This document shows, piece after piece, positions 18,906 through 27,443 of a stretch of 64,000 nucleotides of DNA; positions within the stretch are counted from its first letter, which is position 1, and each line of letters starts with the position of its first letter. Under the pieces are notes generated by a model, which did no database searches, was not told the origin of the DNA, and saw only the letters and a list, made by a program, of their open reading frames with translations. Location of the stretch: NCBI GenBank assembly GCA_024103005.1, contig JAGFJA010000027.1:1-64000 (forward strand), in the 5' to 3' direction. The translations under genes and the position numbers were made by a program. The DNA comes from Saprospiraceae bacterium. Its GTDB lineage: Bacteria; Bacteroidota; Bacteroidia; Chitinophagales; Saprospiraceae.

Positions 18906-19781
18906 ATGAGGAGTTTATTGATATTATTCATAATTTTATTTGGAGGAATATTACATAAGGGATTGGCTAATTCCGCTAACCCGATATTTATAAATAAGTT
19001 ATCATCATTGCAAAGAGATACTCTTAAAGTCATTTCTTTCAACATCAGGCTTGCCTCCGCACAGGACGGGATAAACAACTGGTCAAACAGGAAACAATTA
19101 TTGAAAAATTATGTAGAATCTGCTAAGCCGGACATAATGGGCGTTCAGGAGGCCGAACTTGTACAAATGAATTATATTGATTCAATACCCGGCTATGAGT
19201 ATGTGGGTGTAGGTCGAGACAATGGCATGTCACAGGGAGAGTTCTCTGCAATTTTTTATAACTCGGATAAGCTTGAAGTTAAAGAATCCGGAACCTTCTG
19301 GCTTTCACAAACTCCTAAAACACCTTCAATGGGCTGGGATGCAGTATGTTTCAGGATATGCACGTGGGCTAAATTTTCGGATAAGCATAATCGTGAGTTC
19401 TATGTGTTGAATACCCATTTTGACCACATGGGTAAAACAGCAAGGGTTGAAAGTGCCCGTCTGATTATGTCAAAGGTTAATTTGCTTGATCCGACTTTAC
19501 CCTTATTCTTATCCGGTGACTTCAATACAGAGTCAGGTACTTTGCCTATTCAGATTATTGAAGATTTTTTATCAGACAGTAGATCTATTGCAGAAAATCC
19601 GGATATAACAGATGGAATGACATTCAATAATTTTTCTGAAACCGAGCCGGCTAAAGTTAAGATAGACTTCATTTTTGTAAATAAACTTGTCAAAGTTCTG
19701 TCGTTTACAACTAACAAATCAAAGCCCGGAGGTCATTTTATCTCTGATCATTATCCCATTGAAGGAATCTTCATTTATTAA
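18906..19781 (+). CDS. Secreted endonuclease/exonuclease/phosphatase family protein
   Basis: 291 residues. The signal peptide (MRSLLILFIILFGGILHKGLANS) is followed by an EEP domain. Conserved catalytic elements: VISFNIRL (Asn), IMGVQEAELVQM (Glu, Mg2+ ligand), YVLNTHFDHMG (His/Asp), FLSGDFNTESGT (Asp/Asn) and the final FISDHYPIEGIF (Asp-His pair). Homologues hydrolyse phosphodiesters in nucleic acids or phospholipids; the substrate cannot be told from sequence. Probably in one transcript with the membrane protein at 18269-18889. Confidence 0.93.
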   Translation: MRSLLILFIILFGGILHKGLANSANPIFINKLSSLQRDTLKVISFNIRLASAQDGINNWSNRKQLLKNYVESAKPDIMGVQEAELVQMNYIDSIPGYEYVGVGRDNGMSQGEFSAIFYNSDKLEVKESGTFWLSQTPKTPSMGWDAVCFRICTWAKFSDKHNREFYVLNTHFDHMGKTARVESARLIMSKVNLLDPTLPLFLSGDFNTESGTLPIQIIEDFLSDSRSIAENPDITDGMTFNNFSETEPAKVKIDFIFVNKLVKVLSFTTNKSKPGGHFISDHYPIEGIFIY

Positions 19782-19831
19782 GGTCAAAGGGGTCGAAAGG
19801 ATGACTCAAAATGATAATTGAAGTTTCCGGA

Positions 19832-20163
19832 TAACGAATTCATTCAGGAATTTAGCTTGAAAGAACTTATCCTACGTCGTTCGAAAGCCTCACTGTTTGA
19901 ACGGACCAACGAGCGTTTGCTCATCAAATGATTAATAGTTCATCACACAGGCGATAGCCTTTCAAACACTTTCATGTTTTAGGTCTTTTTTCATCACATT
20001 TATACTGACATAACGACATAGTTTTACAGTTAGAATATTATCAGAAAATGCATACATAGTTATATACCATTTATAATCAACATTGAAGATAAATAAATAA
20101 TCAATATTTCTTATTATTTTGATTATCTTACAATTAATAACTCTGAAGCTTTAGGGGATAATA
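19832..20163. repeat. Diverged intergenic repeat, copy A (partner at 47361-47655)
   Basis: This stretch aligns over its two ends with 47361-47655. First block: TAACGA...AGGAATTT, then TTGAAAGAACTT...CGTCGTT...GCCTCACTG here against TTGGAAAGAGCTT...CGTCGTT...GCTTCGCAG there. Last block: ACAGTTAGAATATTATCAGAAA...CCATTTATAAT here against ACAGTCTGAATATTGTCAGAAA...CTATTTATAAT there, then TTATTATTTTGATTATCTTA against TTATTCTGATTATCTTA, and CTCTGAAGCTTTA against CTCCGAAACTTTA. The middle differs by indels. It starts 50 bases after the nuclease-like gene. One frame can be read as a short peptide (KELILRRSKASLFERTNERL), but no gene is open. Confidence 0.7.
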
Positions 20164-20217
20164 ATTCAGGAAGGTACACTTTTGAGGACAACTTGAATAA
20201 GTATTCATCGTCTCAGT

Positions 20218-21552
20218 TTATTCTCTGGCAAAGGACAATCTTTGTCCGGCATTGGTGAGGATAAGCCCGTCATCATATACCTGTACGCCATTGACCCAGG
20301 TGGCCTTAATCTTTCCCGGTAAAGTTCTGCCGGAGAGGGGCGACCAGCCGCATTTATAAAAGAGATTTTCCTCATCAACCCTCGTGTCTTCATAGAAATT
20401 TAATCGAACAAAATCAGCATAATATTCCGGTCTGATGTAACCTCTTTCCTTTATGCTGAAACAGATAGCAGGAGCATGACACATCCAGTGAATAACCTTT
20501 TCCAGCGATGCCTGACCGTTTTTTACATAAGTCAGCATAATATTCAGACTATGTTGAACCAATGGCAGACCGGACGGAGCTTCAAGATATGGTTTGCTTT
20601 TTTCTTCGAGGGTGTGGGGGGCGTGATCTGTTGCGACGACGTCAATAAATCCGGATTTTAGTGCATTAAAAATAGCTTTCCGATCATCGGCAGATTTTAT
20701 TGCAGGATTGCATTTTATCTTGTTTCCAAGCGTGGTATAATCCTTATCGCTAAAGTAAAGATGGTGGACGCAGGCTTCAGAAGTAATTCTTTTTAGGTGC
20801 AAAGGTGTCTGATTGTCGAAAAGTTTCGTCTCTTTTGCAGTACTGATGTGGAGTATGTGAAGACGGGTATTGTGCTTCTTTGCAAGCTGAATTGCCTTGT
20901 TACTGGAGATGTAACAGCCTTCTGTGTTTCGGATGAGTGGATGGAAGGAAGCATCCATCAGATTGCCGTATTTTTCCTTAAAAATTTTTAGGTTATTTTT
21001 TATGGTGGCTTCATCTTCACAGTGGGTCGCAATGAGCGTTGGACAATTTTTGAAAATATTTTCAAGTGCTGTGTCGTCATCTACCAGGAGATTACCCGTG
21101 CTGCTACCCATAAATATTTTGACGCCGCAGATTTGAGAGTAATCAGCCTGCAAGATTTCATCCATATTGTCGTTACTTGCACCGAGGAAAAAGGAATAGT
21201 TGACAATGCTGTTTTTGGCTGCTATTTGATATTTCTCCTCCAGTAAATCAATGGTTGTGGCCGGCGGAATGGTATTTGGCATTTCCATGAATGAGGTAAC
21301 GCCACCTGCTGCGGCTGCCATAGATTCTGTTCTTATATCGGCCTTGTGAGTCAATCCCGGTTGACGAAAATGAACCTGATCGTCTATAATTCCCGGAATG
21401 AGGTAGTCACCTTCAAAGTTAATTTCCGCCAAGCCTTCCTTATTTTCGATCTCACCGATCTGATCAAATCTTCCATTTTTTATTCTTACATCTGCTTCAC
21501 GGATTGTTCCTTCATTGACAATTCGGGCTTCTCGGATAATAAATGAACTCAT
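20218..21552 (-). CDS. pyrC: Dihydroorotase (amidohydrolase)
   Basis: 444 residues from the ATG at 21552; a TTG two codons upstream is unlikely. Catalyses reversible cyclisation of N-carbamoyl-aspartate to dihydroorotate in pyrimidine synthesis. Metal-site motifs: DDQVHFRQPGLTHK (H-x-H equivalent and substrate-binding R-x-P-G), GVKIFMGSSTGNLL (Lys likely carboxylated), ATHCEDE, LHILHISTAKE and VATDHAPHTLEEK (catalytic Asp). The set is complete, so it should be active rather than a PyrC-like pseudo-enzyme. It lies downstream of mdh on the same strand but is separated from it by a terminator. Confidence 0.95.
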   Translation of the reverse strand: MSSFIIREARIVNEGTIREADVRIKNGRFDQIGEIENKEGLAEINFEGDYLIPGIIDDQVHFRQPGLTHKADIRTESMAAAAGGVTSFMEMPNTIPPATTIDLLEEKYQIAAKNSIVNYSFFLGASNDNMDEILQADYSQICGVKIFMGSSTGNLLVDDDTALENIFKNCPTLIATHCEDEATIKNNLKIFKEKYGNLMDASFHPLIRNTEGCYISSNKAIQLAKKHNTRLHILHISTAKETKLFDNQTPLHLKRITSEACVHHLYFSDKDYTTLGNKIKCNPAIKSADDRKAIFNALKSGFIDVVATDHAPHTLEEKSKPYLEAPSGLPLVQHSLNIMLTYVKNGQASLEKVIHWMCHAPAICFSIKERGYIRPEYYADFVRLNFYEDTRVDEENLFYKCGWSPLSGRTLPGKIKATWVNGVQVYDDGLILTNAGQRLSFARE

Positions 21553-21587
21553 GGCCAATAATTATTTTTTACAAAATACGATGATAC

Positions 21588-21620
21588 AAAAAAAACCACT
21601 TATTGCCAAGTGGTTTTTTT
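21588..21620 (-). terminator. Terminator between mdh and pyrC (bidirectional shape)
   Basis: An 11-bp stem, AAAAACCACTT (21591-21601) with AAGTGGTTTTT (21608-21618), has a 6-base loop and T-tracts on both strands. It sits 50 bases after the mdh stop on the minus strand, so it most likely ends the mdh transcript. Confidence 0.85.
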
Positions 21621-21670
21621 TGTAAAATATTTAAATGAGGTCAATCATTGTCAATTATTCAACGATTGAA

Positions 21671-22603
21671 TCATAATCCCATTCCGTCATAAACGTCCAT
21701 AACTGATCTGACTGCCTTGGTGGACTCAGTTAAAAGTGCTTTTTCAGTTTCATTCAGATTTAATTCGATTACTTTTTCTACGCCATTTCTTCCCAATACG
21801 ACAGGGACTCCGACATAAACACCATCTATGCCGTAATGTCCTTCTACCTTGATACAGCAAGGGAAGATGCGTTTTTCATCTTTGAGTATTGCTGTTACCA
21901 TCTGTGCGGCAGCAGCTCCGGGAGCATACCATGCTGAAGTGCCCATAAGCTGAACGAGTTCTCCTCCGCCTTTTTTAGTACGATTGACGATGGCATCCAA
22001 CTTGTCTGCATCTATGAGTTCAGTAACAGGAATTCCACCGACAGTGGTGTAACGGGGTAGTGGAACCATGGTATCGCCGTGACCGCCCATCAGGATTGCC
22101 TGAATATCTTTAGGCGAAACATTTAGTTCAGTAGCCAGAAAAGCGCGGTATCTTGCAGTATCCAGGATTCCTGCCATACCGATGACCCTGCTTGCAGGTA
22201 AACCGGATGTTTTGTGAGCCGCATAAGTCATAACATCCAGTGGATTCGATACGACGATGATAATTGCATTCGGAGAATATTGAAGAATACTTTTGGTTAC
22301 GCCATTGACAATAGAAGCATTGGTAGAAATCAGGTCATCCCGGCTCATACCGGGTTTTCTTGGCAGCCCGGCTGTGATAACCACGACATCGGAATTGGCT
22401 GTTTCAGCATAATCACTTGACCCTCTCAAAAAGGTGCTGTAATGATCTATCGGTGCTTGTTGCCAGGAATCCAATGCTTTTCCCTGAGCCATTTCTCCTT
22501 TGATGTCCAGGAGAACAACTTCGTTGACGAAGTCTCCATGTGCCAAAACATTGGCTACGGTGGCACCGACATTACCGGCACCAACTACAGTTACTTTACT
22601 CAT
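21671..22603 (-). CDS. mdh: Malate dehydrogenase (LDH-like type)
   Basis: 310 residues. NAD-dependent oxidation of malate to oxaloacetate in the TCA cycle. The Rossmann motif is VTVVGAGNVGATVA. The malate-specific substrate loop GLPRKPGMSRDDL carries the selecting arginines; SNPLDVMTYAA and the catalytic GGHGDTMVPLPRY (His/Asp relay) follow. It belongs to the tetrameric LDH-like MDH group usual in Bacteroidota. It has its own promoter and terminator. Confidence 0.98.
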   Translation of the reverse strand: MSKVTVVGAGNVGATVANVLAHGDFVNEVVLLDIKGEMAQGKALDSWQQAPIDHYSTFLRGSSDYAETANSDVVVITAGLPRKPGMSRDDLISTNASIVNGVTKSILQYSPNAIIIVVSNPLDVMTYAAHKTSGLPASRVIGMAGILDTARYRAFLATELNVSPKDIQAILMGGHGDTMVPLPRYTTVGGIPVTELIDADKLDAIVNRTKKGGGELVQLMGTSAWYAPGAAAAQMVTAILKDEKRIFPCCIKVEGHYGIDGVYVGVPVVLGRNGVEKVIELNLNETEKALLTESTKAVRSVMDVYDGMGL

Positions 22604-22643
22604 TATAATAAAAAATTGAGGTTAATAGTTTGATTTTAAGCCG

Positions 22644-22651
22644 CAAAAGTA
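22644..22651 (-). promoter_or_regulatory. Bacteroidota -7 promoter element for mdh
   Basis: On the minus strand TACTTTTG matches TAnnTTTG exactly, 40 bases before the mdh ATG. A TTTTG about 24 bases upstream may be the -33 element. Confidence 0.5.
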
Positions 22652-22754
22652 AGGCTTTAACTGTTAAATATATAGCAAAATTTGATTTTATTTATACTGT
22701 ACTTTCTCTTTTCTTTGTACCTTGCGACGTCTTTCATAACTTAAATAATAATAA

Positions 22755-24296
22755 ATGAATTTTTTTAGTAAGGGCTTGTTATTCGGTCTGTTTTGGATAT
22801 TTAGTTTGAGTGCGAATGGTCAGAATGTTGTCGGATATTGCGGTACACAGCCCAGTCCGCTTGATGATGCCCGTCTGGATGCCAATATAGCATATCTTGC
22901 CAAGCATAAGGATGAATTGAAAACAAGAGAAGTTAAATATGTTCCTGTCAGGTTTATTATTGTGAGGACAGGTTCCGGTAAAGGCGGGATTAATATTAAG
23001 GATGCCTTCAGGATGATGTGTAAGTTAAATGATGAGTATGCTGACCAGAACATTCAGTTTTACATGAAAGATGATTTTAAATATCTGGATAATGACCTTG
23101 TGAATACCGATCCACAAAGCTCAGGTGCCGGGACGATTATGAAGAATGTTAAAGACAAAAATGCTCTGAATTTCTTCTTTGTTGCCGGTATTAAATCCAG
23201 TAATGAGGGAAATGTACTGGGTTTTTATAGCCCTGAACATGATATCATGGTTATTAGGAACAGCGATGCAAATTATGAATCTCAGACTGCACCACATGAG
23301 TTGGGCCATTTCTTTAGTCTGAAGCATACGTTTTATGGCTGGGAATGTGAGCCCTGGAATGCAGAGGATCATGGCACTAAGGTAACTTTTACGGTGGCAC
23401 CCTGTTTCGGAGCTCAGGTAGAGCTTGTCAATGGTTCAAATTGTACTACTGCTGCTGATAAAGTGTGTGATACCCCACCTGATTATAATTTTGGTTTTGG
23501 ATGGCCTAATGATTGCCGGCCATTTGATGTTGAAGTATATGATAAAAACAATGAACTGATCCGGCCATCGCAAAATAATTATATGTCGTATTTCTTTGGT
23601 TGTGCAGGATATCATTTTAGCCAGGGACAAAAGAATTTGATTTGGGCAGATTTGAATAGTTCAAAAAGGAATTATCTGAAGTCAACTTATACTCCGCCAG
23701 CTACAACGGTGAGCAATGACATTGAATATCAAATTCCGGCTGACGGGCAGGAAGTGGTTAAAACAGAGCCTATCCTTCTCCAATGGGCACCTGTCCCTAA
23801 TGCTACTTTTTATATAGTAGAATATTCAAGAAAAAAATCTTTTGATTCTAATTTTACGGAGACACTATTGGTAAGGACTAATCAATGTACTATACCTGCT
23901 TCTCATTTTCCAAGTGGCCTTGCTACAGGCTATTGGAGGGTCACAGCAATGAATGAACACGCAGTGTGTAATGTTCAGACCAATCCACCCCAATCATTTC
24001 AACTTGTAACTGTTTTAAGTAAGCATGTTTTGCCTGCAATTGCAAGTTGGCAGGTATATCCCAGTTCACTTTCTGCCGGACAACCTATTGAAGTCCGAAT
24101 TCAGGCGAAAACTAAAGAAAATTTAAAGTTAACGGTAGTGAATAGCGAAGGTAAGCAGGTTTATCAATCAGAAATTCTTTTGAATGCAGGCCAGCAATCT
24201 TTTGAGATTAACAGTGATCAATGGTCACCGGGGCTATACATCGTTACACTGAACAGCAGAAAGGGTCTTGATACAAGAAAGGTTGTAATCAGATAA
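22755..24296 (+). CDS. Secreted M43 (pappalysin-like) metalloprotease with T9SS sorting domain
   Basis: 513 residues. Signal peptide to about residue 23 (SANGQ). The zinc-binding motif is HELGHFFSLKH, with His181, Glu182, His185 and His191, the extended HExxHxxGxxH-like pattern of metzincins (Ser where Gly is usual). The Met-turn NYMSYFFGCAGYHFSQGQ follows. A fibronectin-type III-like module lies at about 325-420, and a type A T9SS sorting domain at the C-terminus (WQVYPSSLSAGQPIEV ... WSPGLYIVTL ... RKVVIR). Expected at the cell surface or in the medium, degrading protein. Monocistronic and divergent from mdh. Confidence 0.93.
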   Translation: MNFFSKGLLFGLFWIFSLSANGQNVVGYCGTQPSPLDDARLDANIAYLAKHKDELKTREVKYVPVRFIIVRTGSGKGGINIKDAFRMMCKLNDEYADQNIQFYMKDDFKYLDNDLVNTDPQSSGAGTIMKNVKDKNALNFFFVAGIKSSNEGNVLGFYSPEHDIMVIRNSDANYESQTAPHELGHFFSLKHTFYGWECEPWNAEDHGTKVTFTVAPCFGAQVELVNGSNCTTAADKVCDTPPDYNFGFGWPNDCRPFDVEVYDKNNELIRPSQNNYMSYFFGCAGYHFSQGQKNLIWADLNSSKRNYLKSTYTPPATTVSNDIEYQIPADGQEVVKTEPILLQWAPVPNATFYIVEYSRKKSFDSNFTETLLVRTNQCTIPASHFPSGLATGYWRVTAMNEHAVCNVQTNPPQSFQLVTVLSKHVLPAIASWQVYPSSLSAGQPIEVRIQAKTKENLKLTVVNSEGKQVYQSEILLNAGQQSFEINSDQWSPGLYIVTLNSRKGLDTRKVVIR

Positions 24297-24422
24297 GTAT
24301 CAAAGAAATATTTCCTGAATGGTAAAATTAATTTGTTTTTGATGCTTTACTGAGCTCTGAGGACAAATAGTTTTATTATCATTGCAATTAAATTAATTTA
24401 AGTACATAGAATAAATATAAAT

Positions 24423-25628
24423 ATGAATTTACACGAATATCAGGGCAAGGAATTGCTTGCAAGTTATGGCGTGGCTGTTCAAAGGGGCATCCTTGCTGAA
24501 AATATCGATCAGGCAATAGAGGCATTTAAAAAAGTCAATCAGGAATTCAATTCTGAGTTTGCAGTTGTCAAGGCTCAAATTCACGCAGGTGGAAGGGGTA
24601 AAGGTGGAGGAGTTAAGCTTGTGAAGAACCTTGATGAATTAAAAACGGAGGCAGGAAGAATTTTGGGAATGCACCTGAAAACGCCTCAGACTCCCGGTGG
24701 GATGGAAGGTCCCGGCAAGCTGGTCAGAAAGATTTTTATTGCAGAAGATTCATATGCTCCTGACTTTTCAGCCTGTAAAGAATATTATATATCTATTCTC
24801 CTGGATCGCGCCAGTGGTAAAAACGTCATCGTTTATTCTACTCAGGGAGGTATGGACATAGAAAAAGTAGCAGAAGAAACACCTGACTTGGTTTTGAAAG
24901 AACTGGTTGACCCGATGTTAGGCCTTTTGCCATTTCAGGCACGGAAAATAGCTTTTAACCTGGGTCTGTCAGGTAAAGCCTTTAAGGAGTTCGTTGGATT
25001 TATCGATAAGTTATATAAAGCATATATCGGTTCTGATGCCAGTTTGTTTGAAATAAACCCACTCATCAAGACAGGTGATGACCGTATGGTGGCAGTGGAT
25101 GCTAAGGTTTCTATTGATGAAAATGCTTTATATCGCCATAAAGACCTGGAAGCAGCCTATGATAAACTGGAAGAAGACCCGGCTGATCTTGAGGCTCAGG
25201 AGGCTGACCTGAACTATGTAAAACTGGACGGTAATGTAGGCTGTATGGTCAATGGTGCAGGTCTGGCTATGGCAACCATGGATATGATTAAATTAATAGG
25301 CGGCTCTCCTGCCAACTTCCTTGATGTGGGTGGTACAGCTGACGCTGCAAGGGTTGAAAAAGCTTTGAATCTGATTTTAAAAGATCAGTCCGTTAAGGCT
25401 ATTTTAATCAATATATTTGGTGGTATTGTACGTTGTGATCGGGTTGCTGCCGGAGTAATCGAGGCTTATAAAAATATCGGCAACATTCCTGTTCCAATCA
25501 TTGTGCGCCTGCAAGGAACCAATGCAGAGATAGCAAAGAAAATGATTGATGAATCCGGGTTGAAAGTTTTATCTGCTATTGAGTTAAAAGAAGCTGCCGA
25601 GCAAGTATCCAAGGCATTAGCCGGTTAG
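24423..25628 (+). CDS. sucC: Succinate-CoA ligase (ADP-forming) subunit beta
   Basis: 401 residues. An N-terminal ATP-grasp domain (MNLHEYQGKELLASYGV, VVKAQIHAGGRGKGGGVKLV) is followed by the C-terminal CoA-ligase domain (LDVGGTADAARVEKAL, ILINIFGGIVRCDRVAAGVIEA, PIIVRLQGTNAEIAKKMI). It makes substrate-level ATP in the TCA cycle with SucD, which is not adjacent here, as is common in Bacteroidota. It is a single transcription unit with a terminator at 25634. Confidence 0.98.
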   Translation: MNLHEYQGKELLASYGVAVQRGILAENIDQAIEAFKKVNQEFNSEFAVVKAQIHAGGRGKGGGVKLVKNLDELKTEAGRILGMHLKTPQTPGGMEGPGKLVRKIFIAEDSYAPDFSACKEYYISILLDRASGKNVIVYSTQGGMDIEKVAEETPDLVLKELVDPMLGLLPFQARKIAFNLGLSGKAFKEFVGFIDKLYKAYIGSDASLFEINPLIKTGDDRMVAVDAKVSIDENALYRHKDLEAAYDKLEEDPADLEAQEADLNYVKLDGNVGCMVNGAGLAMATMDMIKLIGGSPANFLDVGGTADAARVEKALNLILKDQSVKAILINIFGGIVRCDRVAAGVIEAYKNIGNIPVPIIVRLQGTNAEIAKKMIDESGLKVLSAIELKEAAEQVSKALAG

Positions 25629-25633
25629 ACAGC

Positions 25634-25667
25634 GATTAAAGAGCAACTCATTCTTTTAATCTTTTTT
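25634..25667 (+). terminator. Rho-independent terminator of sucC
   Basis: GATTAAA (25634-25640) pairs with TTTAATC (25655-25661), followed by six T. It begins 5 bases after the sucC stop codon. Confidence 0.7.
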
Positions 25668-25794
25668 GCCACTCCAATTCTGTTTAATGAGTATAACATT
25701 AACGGGAGTGCTGCTGCTGAATTGTGCCCTGTATTTTACCGTAAGCTGTCGGAACTGTTTTGTATTATTGTTCCTTTATTGACAAAATGAGCAA

Positions 25795-26196
25795 ATGAAA
25801 AAAGGAATTATTCTGGTTATTAACGCTGTCGGATTGTTTTCGACTTTTATGCCGTGGTTTAGTCTGCCCTTGATCGATGAAGGGAAAGGTGTTGATTTGA
25901 AATGGTCGGTTATACCATTGATTACTCTGGGTATCAATATCGTTGTATTTGTTGGCGGCAAGTACAGGAGCTCGATTACAAGTATTCAATTGAATATTTT
26001 GAAGTTGACTTCTTCAGTAGCTTTGAGCTGGGGCTTTTTTCAGTATTTTAACTATAAAAACGATATTTTACGGATGGGCGACGGAAATATTATTGCACAG
26101 TTTGCAAGTGATGCAGTCAGGGTACATAATGGTTTTTTTATATATTCATCTTCCTGTACCTTCTTGATATTGATTGGATTTCTGTTAAAAAAATAG
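25795..26196 (+). CDS. Small integral membrane protein of unknown function
   Basis: 133 residues with four predicted transmembrane helices (about 4-22, 38-56, 67-85 and 113-131). The short loops are mostly polar. No recognised domain. It is monocistronic and convergent with the cysteine desulfurase gene 23 bases away. Confidence 0.7.
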   Translation: MKKGIILVINAVGLFSTFMPWFSLPLIDEGKGVDLKWSVIPLITLGINIVVFVGGKYRSSITSIQLNILKLTSSVALSWGFFQYFNYKNDILRMGDGNIIAQFASDAVRVHNGFFIYSSSCTFLILIGFLLKK

Positions 26197-26219
26197 TTGC
26201 ATCTTAAAAAATCACCTCA

Positions 26220-27350
26220 TTAATGATAAATCTTTTTTAGTTTTTCGATTACAATATCAATTTCTTTAAAGGTATTATGATGTGAAAATGAAAATCTCAC
26301 CGCTCTGCGGAAGGGATCTTTATTTAATGCAGCGATAACATGACTTCCTTTTTCAGCCCCTGAAGTACAGGCACTACCACCGGAAGCGGATATTCCCTGA
26401 ATGTCAAGGTTGAATAAAAGCATTTCATTTTTCGGATGCTCAGGAAACGAAACATTTAGAACGGTGTATAGGGATTGATCACTGATATCGCCATTGAATT
26501 CGACCTTTAGATTTGTTTTTTGAAACTGTTCAATGAAATACTTTTTCAATTGAGAGATATAAACACTCCTTTCTTCCATATGTTTCATTGCCAGTTCGAA
26601 AGATTTAGCCATCCCGACTATTCCGTGGAGGTTTTCTGTGCCGCCCCGCATATTTTTCTCTTGTGATCCGCCATCGATATAAGGTTCAATGAGGTTGTCT
26701 GAATTAACATATAAAAATCCGGCACCTTTTGGACCATGAATTTTGTGTGCTGCTCCTGATAAAAAATGAATATGAATACGTGATACGTCGATAGGGAAAT
26801 GGCCTATAGTCTGGACGGTATCAGAATGATAAATAGCTCCGTATTTCTTGCAAAGCTCACCTATGGCATACATATTCGACACAGTACCGATTTCATTGTT
26901 GGCATGCATGATGGAAACCATTGTTTTCACTTGACTGCCGGCGAGATATTGTTCAAGCTGATTGAGACTTATGTGTCCATCACTGTCATTGTCAAGCAGG
27001 ATGACCTCGACGCCACTCCTCCTTTGGATATGTGAGAGGGAGTGCCCGACGCAGTGATGTTCGATCTTTGTGGAAATAATTCGCTTGATGTTGAGATCTC
27101 TGACAGCACATTTAAGAGCAGTGTTATTGGATTCCGTTCCACCGGATGTGAAAAATATTTCATTGATGGAAGCATTAAGGCATTGAGCCACCATCTTACG
27201 AGCTGATTCGACTAAGGCTCTTGCTTTTCTGCCTTCTGTGTGTGTACTGGAAGGGTTGCCATACGTTGATTTCATGGTTTCAACCATTATTTCCAGGACT
27301 TCTGAGTCCATCTTTGTTGTTGCGGCGTTGTCCAGATAAATGCGATTCAT
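26220..27350 (-). CDS. Cysteine desulfurase (NifS/IscS-like, class V aminotransferase)
   Basis: 376 residues. PLP enzyme that releases sulfur from cysteine for Fe-S clusters or tRNA thiolation. Signatures: N-terminal IYLDNAATTKMDSEVLE, ESNNTALK, HANNEIGTV, the PLP-lysine motif LSGAAHKIHGPKGAGFLYV, and the active-site Cys loop SGGSACTSGAEKGSHV. The class I (NifS/IscS) loop layout is clear. No iscU or suf genes are adjacent, so whether it serves general Fe-S or tRNA modification is open. Confidence 0.95.
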   Translation of the reverse strand: MNRIYLDNAATTKMDSEVLEIMVETMKSTYGNPSSTHTEGRKARALVESARKMVAQCLNASINEIFFTSGGTESNNTALKCAVRDLNIKRIISTKIEHHCVGHSLSHIQRRSGVEVILLDNDSDGHISLNQLEQYLAGSQVKTMVSIMHANNEIGTVSNMYAIGELCKKYGAIYHSDTVQTIGHFPIDVSRIHIHFLSGAAHKIHGPKGAGFLYVNSDNLIEPYIDGGSQEKNMRGGTENLHGIVGMAKSFELAMKHMEERSVYISQLKKYFIEQFQKTNLKVEFNGDISDQSLYTVLNVSFPEHPKNEMLLFNLDIQGISASGGSACTSGAEKGSHVIAALNKDPFRRAVRFSFSHHNTFKEIDIVIEKLKKIYH

Positions 27351-27443
27351 AAAGAAATTTTTTAAAAATCAATAGAGCAAAAAGTAAATCTTCACATGTT
27401 GTTAATCGGCTTTAAGTTTTATTGTCTTGTTTCAAATCGCATG

